Shown here: positions 1-5,483 of the stretch, in pieces | How the letters are laid out: the number at the start of each line of letters is the position of its first letter | Position numbering within the stretch: the first letter of the stretch is position 1 | Source: Candidatus Bathyarchaeota archaeon UBA185 | GTDB lineage: Archaea; Thermoproteota; Bathyarchaeia; 40CM-2-53-6 | DNA: 5,737 bases | Direction of reading: 5' to 3' | Assembly (NCBI GenBank): GCA_002495485.1 | Contig: DAFH01000053.1 | Location: 330-6,066, forward strand | Notes under the pieces: generated by a model | Database searches by the model: none | What the model was told of the DNA's origin: nothing | What the model saw: only the letters and a program-made list of their open reading frames with translations | Position numbers and translations under genes: made by a program

Positions 1-165
1 GGCAGTGTCCTGCCGGGCATCGGATCGTACGCGGGACTAATGCACGAGGTCGGCAGCTCTGTACTCAGCACCGGCACGTCAATACTAGCACCGGCTAGCG
101 TCATCGGATGCGCCGCTCCAATAGGAGCAGCAACGGCGTACCCGAGCGGCGGATACGACTGCTAG
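1..165 (+). CDS. Possible C-terminal tail of an unrecognised protein (partial, cut by left edge)
   Basis: Frame 1 is open from the left edge to a TAG at 163-165 and would give the last 54 residues of a protein whose start lies outside the window. The translation is rich in Gly, Ala and Ser with short hydrophobic stretches, and ends in PSGGYDC. I recognise no domain. The composition would fit the tail of a membrane or surface protein, but that is only an impression. The opposite strand is also open over part of this stretch (a minus-strand ATG near 104 running off the left edge), so coding on either strand is uncertain. The stop lies 171 nt before the preferred aspS start, in the same frame. 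Reading further to the left would decide. Confidence 0.25.
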   Translation, partial: GSVLPGIGSYAGLMHEVGSSVLSTGTSILAPASVIGCAAPIGAATAYPSGGYDC

Positions 166-336
166 GCAGATACGCCATACCCAATTCTCCCCGCACCTTT
201 CTCGCTAGCGCCAAGCCGATTACCTCAGAGAAGAAGGGACGGACGCTGGCCGGGTATCGACCCGTATCCAAGGTCAGCGTTGAACCACGGAACAAGTTCT
301 AAAAGAAAAGTCCTATCCACTTCCCCACGAATTTCG
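166..336. other. Intergenic stretch upstream of aspS
   Basis: No convincing gene is seen here. Short open frames on both strands are Arg-, Pro- or Leu-rich and look like chance. A perfect 5-bp inverted repeat with a 4-nt loop (CGGGT 251-255, ACCCG 260-264) is too small to interpret. The stretch just before aspS (about 297-310) is the most A-rich part and may hold its promoter. The frame shared with aspS contains no stop between 166 and 336, but 57 open codons are not unusual at this base composition. Confidence 0.5.
298..306 (+). promoter_or_regulatory. Weak candidate TATA box for aspS
   Basis: The A-rich sequence TCTAAAAGA is centred about 34 bp before the preferred aspS ATG at 337. With archaeal TATA-to-start spacing of about 26-27 bp, transcription would begin near 329 and leave a leader of only about 8 nt. 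The match to an archaeal TATA box is poor and no Shine-Dalgarno sequence precedes the ATG, so this is a low-confidence call. Confidence 0.22.
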
Positions 337-1665
337 ATGTCCGCCGCTATTGAGCCGGGACTCTCTCTCCGGCTGAAGAGAACCCATCTCACTTCTCAGC
401 TAGATGAGAGTTTGAACGAGGAAGTTGTTCTGGCCGGCTGGGTTCATGATGTGCGAGTCCTAGGAGGAATCTCATTCCTGCTTCTCCGAGACATGAACGG
501 AATCGTCCAGGTAACCGCTCCAAAGGCCAAGACCCCTGGCGATGTCTTGAAACAGATTTCAGGCCTTCATCAGGAGGATGTAGTGTTCGTTAAGGGGACC
601 GTCGTTCCGAGCAAGATTGCGAAGCGAGGTATCGAGGTCATTCCGAGCCTGGTTGAGGTCGTGAGCCGCGCTGCGACTCCGCTGCCGTTGGACCCACGTG
701 GTGTCTCCAACGCTCTGTTGGATACGAGGCTCAACTGGCGTGTGTTGGATTTCCGGAGCGAGGAGTCAAATGCCATATTCAAGATACAGTCGTAGATTCT
801 CGAATCGTTCCGGACGTTCTTTGGCCAGCGTCACTACGTGGAGATTCAACCACCCGTCATAATAGCGTCCGCAAGCGAGGGCGGTGCAGAGCTGTTCTCC
901 CTAAAATATTTCGAGAAGGAGGCTTTCCTGGCCCAGTCCCCACAATTGTACAAACAGATGTGTGCGATCGCATTTGAGAAGGTGTTCACTGTACTGCCGA
1001 TCTTTCGCGCTGAAAAGTTTGAGCAACCAACACACCTCAACGAGGTGCGGCAGATGGACATTGAAGAATCGTTTGCGACCGATGTGGACGTGATGAAGGT
1101 CTTGGAAGAATATGTGGCGCATTGTGTGAAGACGGTCCGAGAGGTGTGTGGAGAGGAGTTGAGACGGCTAGGCCAGGAACTGGAGCCTGTGAGTCTGCCG
1201 TTGACGAGAATGTCATATTCTCAGGCGGTCGAGATGCTTCGGAAGAGTGGTGAGGAGATAGAGTACGGGGTGGACTTCTCAAAGACGCAGGAGAAGAAGC
1301 TTGCAGGGCTCGTCGGGAGAAAAGCGTTCTTCATGGTTGACTGGCCTCTGGAGTTGAAGGCGTTCTACGCGATGCCAAATCTCGACGGTAAGACTTGTAG
1401 AGCCTTCGACCTGATCTACAATGGGCTGGAAGTATCCTCCGGAACCCAGCGCATACATCTGCCAAGTCTACTGATAGAACGCTTGAAGGCTAAGGGGCTG
1501 AATCCGGACAATTTCAAATCGTACGTTGACGCGTTCCGGTACGGGGCTCCCTATCATTCAGGATGGTCCATCGGACTAGAGCGGCTGACCATGAAGATCA
1601 CGGGCAGAGAGAATATCCGCGAAGCTACGATGTTCCCGAGGGACAGAAACAGAATCACGCCCTAG
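337..1665 (+). CDS. aspS: Aspartyl-tRNA synthetase, archaeal type, interrupted by one in-frame TAG
   Basis: This class II aminoacyl-tRNA synthetase charges tRNA(Asp), and possibly tRNA(Asn), with aspartate in the cytoplasm. Ignoring the internal TAG at codon 153, the frame encodes 442 positions, close to the roughly 438 of archaeal AspRS. Residues about 12-110 form the OB-fold anticodon-binding domain (LKRTH; AGWVHDVR at 33-40; LLRDMNGIVQV), followed by a hinge with PLPLDPRG and the catalytic domain. Visible catalytic features are motif 1 just after the TAG, substrate loop SEGGAELF, aspartate site QSPQLYKQ (200-207), motif 2 FRAE (Arg224, Glu226) with His233, metal ligands Asp358 and Glu365, Arg372, motif 3 GLERL (Arg416) and the terminal FPRDRNRITP. 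ATG 337 is preferred because family similarity begins at LKRTH; an upstream TTG at 280 would add 19 unrelated residues. If UAG is a true stop, only the 152-residue N-terminal part is made and the gene is inactive. The family assignment is very secure; whether the gene is functional is open. Confidence 0.9.
793..795 (+). other. In-frame TAG inside aspS (nonsense change, error or recoded codon)
   Basis: The codons read Lys-Ile-Gln-Ser-TAG-Ile-Leu-Glu-Ser, and similarity to AspRS continues without any frame change on both sides. The position is at the beginning of the motif 1 helix, where family members carry varied, mostly polar residues. One substitution from GAG, AAG, CAG or TCG would produce TAG. 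The nearest downstream start, GTG at 838, would omit the motif 1 helix used for dimerisation, so independent translation of a working catalytic half is unlikely. Confidence 0.9.
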
Positions 1666-1708
1666 TCCATTCTGCGAGCGTGTTAGCCGAACATGCCCAG
1701 TCGCTCAA
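1666..1708. other. 43-bp gap between convergent aspS and eL18 genes
   Basis: The two convergent stop codons are only 43 bp apart. The gap holds a small inverted-repeat arrangement: outer arms GAGCG (1676-1680) and CGCTC (1702-1706) enclose TGTT (1681-1684) and AACA (1690-1693) around a 5-nt loop, with an 8-nt unpaired stretch. It might fold in both transcripts and serve as a shared 3' end, but there is no T-run of the kind archaeal terminators use, so the structure is only suggestive. Confidence 0.2.
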
Positions 1709-2071
1709 TTATCGCAGTAGTCTAACGTTTGTTCCGCGAGGATTCTCCTCGACGAGCGTCGAGAAGGGAATGCATCGTCCGCCTGCCTTCTTTACCTTGA
1801 CGAGAGCGCTCGGCGAGAACTTGAACGCTGCGATGGTCAGTTTTTCCTTAGGATCACCTGAGCCCAGAACTTTTCCTGGCACTGCCACTACCTCTCCATC
1901 CTTGACGTGCCGTGAAACCTGGCCGAGATTCATCACGATCCGTGTCCTGTGGGACTTGCCTAGGAAGCTGGCGACCGTGATCCAGAGCGGCGTCTGATAC
2001 TGCCGTCCCGCCATCATGAGGTAATGTATCGCCTCAAGCAGTTCGGGGTTCGTCGGGCGACGCTGCTTCAA
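1709..2071 (-). CDS. rpl18e: 50S ribosomal protein L18e (eL18)
   Basis: This is a protein of the large ribosomal subunit, found in archaea and eukaryotes and absent from bacteria; it binds 23S rRNA. The 120-residue product has the usual archaeal length and the family signatures: TNPEL near the N-terminus (7-11), VPGKVLGSG (64-72), an AAFKFS strand (81-86), KKAGG (94-98) and the terminal NPRGTNVRL (110-118). The start is TTG at 2071, supported by a GGAGGA ribosome binding site 7 nt upstream and by alignment of the N-terminus. An ATG five bases earlier runs straight into a stop in another frame and is not the start. The gene follows ppdK on the same strand after 65 nt and probably shares its mRNA. 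In many archaea eL18 begins a cluster with uL13 and uS9; here the next gene downstream is convergent aspS, so that cluster is not at this locus. Confidence 0.95.
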   Translation of the reverse strand: MKQRRPTNPELLEAIHYLMMAGRQYQTPLWITVASFLGKSHRTRIVMNLGQVSRHVKDGEVVAVPGKVLGSGDPKEKLTIAAFKFSPSALVKVKKAGGRCIPFSTLVEENPRGTNVRLLR

Positions 2072-2078
2072 TCCATGA

Positions 2079-2084
2079 TCCTCC
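2079..2084 (-). promoter_or_regulatory. Strong Shine-Dalgarno site for eL18
   Basis: The minus strand reads GGAGGA followed by 7 nt and then the TTG start at 2071, ideal spacing for pairing with the 16S rRNA 3' end. This fixes a non-ATG start and implies a transcript with leader sequence, most simply a ppdK-eL18 message, unlike the apparently leaderless genes in the window. Confidence 0.7.
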
Positions 2085-2112
2085 GGGGGAGAGCCGCGTA
2101 TCTCAGATGGCT

Positions 2113-2122
2113 ACCAATAAAG
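2113..2122 (-). promoter_or_regulatory. Weak candidate TATA box between ppdK and eL18
   Basis: The minus strand reads GCTTTATTGG, centred about 46 bp before the eL18 start. An own promoter here would start transcription near 2091 and give a leader of about 20 nt carrying the Shine-Dalgarno site. The box is short and lies in otherwise ordinary sequence, so read-through from ppdK is at least as likely. Confidence 0.2.
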
Positions 2123-2136
2123 CCTTCCGAGTTCGG

Positions 2137-4791
2137 TCAGACCGTGCTGACCGTCTTCGTCGAAGCAATGGCCGCCTGTGCCGCAGCGATCCGAGCCACG
2201 GGGATTCGATAGGCAGAGCAGCTCACGTAGTCGAGGCCAGCCTCGTGGAAGAAGGCCACGCTCTTCGGTTCTCCACCATGCTCTCCACAGATGCCAACCT
2301 CCAAATGAGGATTCGACGTTCTTCCTTCCTGCTTCGCGAGTTTCACGAGTCTCCCGACTCCTTGAGTGTCTAGGACCTCGAACGGGCTGTCGGTGAGGAT
2401 CTTGTTCTCAAGATATCGGGACATGAACTTGGCCTCGGCATCGTCACGGCTAAAGGCGTATGTCGTCTGCGTCAGATCGTTCGTCCCAAACGAGAAGAAG
2501 TCCGCGTGCTTAGCGAGTTCTCCGGCCGTCAATGCGGCTCTAGGCGTTTCCACCATCGTCCCGACCTTGTAATCGATTTTCTCTTCCATCTCCTGGAACA
2601 CGCGCTCGGCCGCTGCTTCGACGCGTCGTCTCAGAAATATCATCTCGTTGACGTTGCTGATCAATGGGAGCATGATTAGGACGCGCACCGTCTTTCCGAG
2701 CTCCTTTCTGACCTCGATCGCCGCCCGAATGATTGCCTCGGTCTGGGCCTCGTAGATTTCCGGATAGGTTATCGCGAGCCTGCATCCCCTGTGGCCCAGC
2801 ATTGGGTTGTGTTCGCTGAGCTGGTGCACCTTCGTGAGCAGACGCGCCTCTCCCTCCATTGAAGATGGCGGCGCATGCTTGATCCTCAGATTCTCCATGT
2901 CCTCCACGACCTCCTCGGCAGACGGGAGAAACTCGTGCAGTGGAAGATCCAGCAGCCGGACGGTTACCGGTCTTCCCGCCATCAGGCTGAAAATGTCTTT
3001 GAAGTCGCTGAGCTGGAATGGAACAAGTCGTCTGAGCGCTTCTTTCCGGTGATCCTCGTCCTCGGCCATGATCATCTCACGTACGATCGGCAATCGGTCC
3101 TGAGCATTGAACATCCGTTCAGTCCGACAGAGCCCGATACCTTCAGCCCCGAACTCCTTTGCCTTTCTTGCCGCTTCTGGATTGTCCGCGTTAGCCCAGA
3201 CGCCGAGCCTCCTCGACTTGTCAGCCCACTCCAGCAGTGTCCGAAAATCCTCAGTCAACTCGGGCTCGATCATTGGAACGTTTCCAAGCATCACTTCTCC
3301 CGTCGACCCGTCGATGGTTATGAGTTCGCCTCTCTTCACGATCATGCCCTCGGGTGTCTTGAAGTAGCCATTGTCTAGGTCTAGTTTGATCGAGCTGCAG
3401 CCCACCACCGCCGCCTTTCCCATCCCTCGCGCCACAACCGCCGCGTGAGACGTCATCCCGCCCCTGACGGTGAGAATTCCTTGGGAGTGAATAATGCCGC
3501 GGATGTCTTCCGGCGTTGTCTCCGGTCTTACAAGTATTACTTTGTCGCCTTTCGTTCCGAGCCTAGCGGCCTCGTCGGTGTCGAAGACAGCGATTCCGGA
3601 CGCAGCTCCAGGCGACGCGTTGAGACCCTTCGCGATCGCTTTGACTTGGGCCTTTGGATCCAGGGTTCGATGTAGCAGTTGGTCGATCTCGGCGGGGTTG
3701 ATCCGGACAACCGCCTCTTCGCGGGTGATCAGTTTCTCACCAGCCATGTCGACAGCGATCTTGACAGCCGCTTGAGCTGTACGCTTTCCATTCCTGGTCT
3801 GTAGCAGGTACAGCTTGCCATTCTCGACTGTGAACTCGAAGTCTTGCATCTCCTTGAACTGCCGTTCAAGAGTCTCCGAGATCTTCCCTAGCTCTGCTCT
3901 GAGTTCGCGGGGCATCACGTCGAGACTTTCGGGCGTGCGTATTCCGGCCACGACATCCTCGCCTTGAGCGTTGGGAAGGTATTCTCCGTAGAGCTTGTTC
4001 TCTCCCGTTGACGGGTTGCGCGTGAAGCCTACGCCGGTCCCGGAGTTCTGGCCCATGTTTCCAAAAACCATCTGCTGCAGAGTCACGGCCGTTCCGAGAT
4101 CGTCGGCAATCTTGTAGTAGCGCCGGTACTCGACTGCTCTCGGATTGCTCCAGGAACGGAAGACCGCTTCCACCGCCATTTCTAGCTGAGTCCAGGGATC
4201 TCGAGGAAGCTCCCGGCCCGTGTCGTGTCTGATCACTTCCTTGAATTCTTGGATGACGAGTCTCAGTTCGGAAGGACTTAATTCGACGTCCGATTTTCCG
4301 TGCAGTCTCTTCTTGTGGCTCTCAAGAATGTCCTCGAACTTTTGGCCATTCACGCCCAGCGCAATCTTTCCGAACATCTGAATGAACCGTCTGTAAGAAT
4401 CGTAGACGAATCGCCTCCTTTCGGAGTTTGAAGCTAGGCCTTCAACCACCTTATCATTCAGACCGAGATTGAGAACCGTATCCATCATCCCAGGCATCGA
4501 GAAGGGAGCCCCGGAACGAACGGAAAACAAAAGCGGGGCCTTTGTGTCACCCAGCCTCTTGCCAGTTTGCGTCTCTACTGCCTTTACCTTCTTGCGGATC
4601 TCTTCAAACAGACCCGATGGGATCTTGCCTCCAACCGAGTAATACTGCTTGCAGGCCTCCGTCGTCACCACGAATCCTGGTGGCACAGGGAGCCCGATTG
4701 AGGTCATCTCGACCAGCCCGTAGCCCTTCCCACCAAGAAGGTACTTGTCATTGCCGACCGCTTCTCGGAAGAGCATCACTCTTTGGGGCAT
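2137..4791 (-). CDS. ppdK: Pyruvate, phosphate dikinase
   Basis: PPDK reversibly converts pyruvate, ATP and phosphate to PEP, AMP and pyrophosphate in the cytoplasm; in archaea it can serve gluconeogenesis or glycolysis. The 884-residue length is normal for the family. The N-terminal ATP-grasp nucleotide-binding domain covers about 1-340 (GGKGYGL at 20-26; SVRSGAPFSMPGMMDT at 90-105; TGVGFTRNPSTGE at 252-264). The swivelling phosphohistidine domain covers about 390-500, with GGMTSHA at 444-450 and catalytic His449; Thr447, two residues before it, is the residue phosphorylated in regulated homologues. The C-terminal PEP/pyruvate TIM barrel covers about 520-870, with GLCRTERMF, the signature FFSFGTNDLTQ (765-775) and catalytic Cys835 in GICGEHGG. 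All key residues are present, so the enzyme should be active. ATG 4791 fits both the family N-terminus and a TATA-like box 29 bp upstream, implying a leaderless mRNA. No regulatory-protein gene (PDRP) is seen nearby. Confidence 0.98.
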   Translation of the reverse strand: MPQRVMLFREAVGNDKYLLGGKGYGLVEMTSIGLPVPPGFVVTTEACKQYYSVGGKIPSGLFEEIRKKVKAVETQTGKRLGDTKAPLLFSVRSGAPFSMPGMMDTVLNLGLNDKVVEGLASNSERRRFVYDSYRRFIQMFGKIALGVNGQKFEDILESHKKRLHGKSDVELSPSELRLVIQEFKEVIRHDTGRELPRDPWTQLEMAVEAVFRSWSNPRAVEYRRYYKIADDLGTAVTLQQMVFGNMGQNSGTGVGFTRNPSTGENKLYGEYLPNAQGEDVVAGIRTPESLDVMPRELRAELGKISETLERQFKEMQDFEFTVENGKLYLLQTRNGKRTAQAAVKIAVDMAGEKLITREEAVVRINPAEIDQLLHRTLDPKAQVKAIAKGLNASPGAASGIAVFDTDEAARLGTKGDKVILVRPETTPEDIRGIIHSQGILTVRGGMTSHAAVVARGMGKAAVVGCSSIKLDLDNGYFKTPEGMIVKRGELITIDGSTGEVMLGNVPMIEPELTEDFRTLLEWADKSRRLGVWANADNPEAARKAKEFGAEGIGLCRTERMFNAQDRLPIVREMIMAEDEDHRKEALRRLVPFQLSDFKDIFSLMAGRPVTVRLLDLPLHEFLPSAEEVVEDMENLRIKHAPPSSMEGEARLLTKVHQLSEHNPMLGHRGCRLAITYPEIYEAQTEAIIRAAIEVRKELGKTVRVLIMLPLISNVNEMIFLRRRVEAAAERVFQEMEEKIDYKVGTMVETPRAALTAGELAKHADFFSFGTNDLTQTTYAFSRDDAEAKFMSRYLENKILTDSPFEVLDTQGVGRLVKLAKQEGRTSNPHLEVGICGEHGGEPKSVAFFHEAGLDYVSCSAYRIPVARIAAAQAAIASTKTVSTV

Positions 4792-4865
4792 ACATCGACG
4801 GGGGAAATTTCAGCACATATAATTGTGCAGTTTGCTAGTTCGGTTGGAACTCCTGAGTGAACGAA
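4792..4865. other. Intergenic region between the GNAT gene and ppdK
   Basis: This 74-bp gap carries the ppdK promoter at its left end. A 5-bp inverted repeat with a 5-nt loop (AGTTC 4837-4841, GAACT 4847-4851) lies after the GNAT stop. With no T-run next to it, I do not call it a terminator. Confidence 0.5.
4817..4824 (-). promoter_or_regulatory. TATA box of the ppdK promoter (leaderless)
   Basis: The minus strand reads AATTATAT, a good archaeal TATA box, centred about 29 bp before the ppdK ATG at 4791. With the usual TATA-to-start distance, transcription begins within a few nucleotides of the ATG. No Shine-Dalgarno sequence precedes the start, which agrees with a leaderless message. Confidence 0.55.
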
Positions 4866-5381
4866 TCAAAGTGGTAGCGATGATTCGTTTCGGGGGACCA
4901 TTCCGTCTACGTCAAGTTCATTCAGCTTTTCTCTGTCGAGTCGGTAATAGTGCCATTCTTTCAGTCGCCTTGCTCCAATCTTTTCATAGAAAGCTATGGC
5001 ATTCTTGTTCCAAGTCAGGACTGCCCATTCCATTCTTCCACAATCCGTCAAGACCGCTTCCCTGACGCATTTCCTGAAGAGTTGGCTTCCAATCCCCCTT
5101 CCTCGTTTCGATTTCAGCACAAAGATGTCTTCGAGGTAGAGAGTTGGCTTGGCGAGGAAGGACGAATAAGAAAAGAAGTAAAGCCCATAACCGACGAGCT
5201 TGCCTTCCTGCTCCGCGACAAAGAGCCCGAGCCTTTTCTTGGTGAAGATGTCAGCAAGAATCCGCCTTTCAGCATGGCTGTCCGGGGGATCCAGTTTCTC
5301 GAATACTGCGAGTGCGTTAAGAAGGCTAAGGAACTGTAACGAATCTGACTCCCTTGCCTTCCTGATCCTGATTCCTCCCAT
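4866..5381 (-). CDS. GNAT-family N-acetyltransferase, spermidine/spermine acetyltransferase-like
   Basis: The 171-residue product is a single-domain GNAT enzyme that transfers acetyl from acetyl-CoA to an amine. It shows the N-terminal IRIRKARESD strand-turn, LYLEDIFV (81-88), the acetyl-CoA pyrophosphate loop RGRGIG (93-98), MEWAVLTWN (117-125) and AFYEKIGA (130-137) with Tyr132 at the usual general-acid position. The YLEDIFV...RGRGIG...FYEKIGA layout resembles the diamine/polyamine acetyltransferase group, so a polyamine or other small amine is a reasonable guess, but the substrate cannot be read from sequence. ATG 5381 is chosen because domain similarity begins at once and a TATA-like box is centred 27 bp upstream; a TTG at 5462 would add 27 unrelated residues and overlap that promoter. 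It precedes ppdK on the same strand by 74 nt, but ppdK seems to have its own promoter. Confidence 0.88.
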   Translation of the reverse strand: MGGIRIRKARESDSLQFLSLLNALAVFEKLDPPDSHAERRILADIFTKKRLGLFVAEQEGKLVGYGLYFFSYSSFLAKPTLYLEDIFVLKSKRGRGIGSQLFRKCVREAVLTDCGRMEWAVLTWNKNAIAFYEKIGARRLKEWHYYRLDREKLNELDVDGMVPRNESSLPL

Positions 5382-5403
5382 CCTGTCTCGACGTGTGAAT
5401 TCG

Positions 5404-5412
5404 GAATAAATT
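5404..5412 (-). promoter_or_regulatory. Candidate TATA box of the GNAT gene
   Basis: The minus strand reads AATTTATTC, centred about 27 bp before the preferred ATG at 5381. This is the spacing expected for a leaderless archaeal transcript and it supports the shorter start over the upstream TTG. Confidence 0.45.
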
Positions 5413-5421
5413 GATTGCGTG

Positions 5422-5432
5422 ACGGACTCCGT
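5422..5432. repeat. 11-bp palindrome between divergent promoters, possible operator
   Basis: ACGGA-C-TCCGT has perfect 5-bp arms around one base. It sits almost midway between the TATA-like boxes of the GNAT gene and the divergent permease, where a dimeric regulator could act on both. A 5-bp-arm palindrome is expected by chance in roughly one of ten regions this size, so the call rests mainly on position. Confidence 0.25.
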
Positions 5433-5449
5433 TCGAGAATATCCCAGAG

Positions 5450-5458
5450 GTAAAATAA
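5450..5458 (+). promoter_or_regulatory. Candidate TATA box of the permease gene
   Basis: GTAAAATAA lies about 29 bp upstream of the inferred TTG start at 5484, again the spacing for a leaderless message. It is flanked by GGT and ACC, forming a small imperfect dyad. Its position agrees with the start chosen from protein similarity. Confidence 0.4.
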
Positions 5459-5483
5459 CCAATTTCTAACACCGAACGACGAA

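Noticed and set aside
251..264. Inverted repeat CGGGT/ACCCG as a tRNA T-arm
   Set aside because: The loop is 4 nt rather than 7 and no acceptor, D or anticodon arms can be fitted around it.
101..295. Overlapping 64-residue open frames on both strands near the left edge
   Set aside because: Compositions are Arg/Leu/Pro-rich without any family signature, and neither has a credible start signal.
280..336. Longer AspRS start at TTG 280
   Set aside because: The 19 extra residues are unlike AspRS, and the weak TATA-like box lies within this stretch. ATG 337 gives the normal N-terminus.
838..1665. Independent 275-residue catalytic-domain gene starting at GTG 838 (split synthetase)
   Set aside because: The break falls within the catalytic domain, at the beginning of motif 1, not at the domain hinge. 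The GTG start would remove the motif 1 helix, and no Shine-Dalgarno or TATA box supports it.
1663..1725. Read-through of the terminal aspS TAG to the TAA at 1723
   Set aside because: The protein already ends at the family's characteristic FPRDR..TP tail. The extension would contain a second TAG and overlap the 3' end of eL18.
2875..3378. 167-residue open frame on the plus strand opposite ppdK
   Set aside because: It lies fully antisense to well-conserved ppdK, has no recognisable domain and no promoter or ribosome binding site; it is a shadow of the real gene.
4837..4851. Hairpin after the GNAT gene as a terminator
   Set aside because: The stem is only 5 bp with no adjacent T-run, and archaeal termination depends mainly on T-runs.
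5382..5462. Longer GNAT start at TTG 5462
   Set aside because: It adds 27 unrelated residues and would place the coding sequence over both candidate divergent promoter elements.
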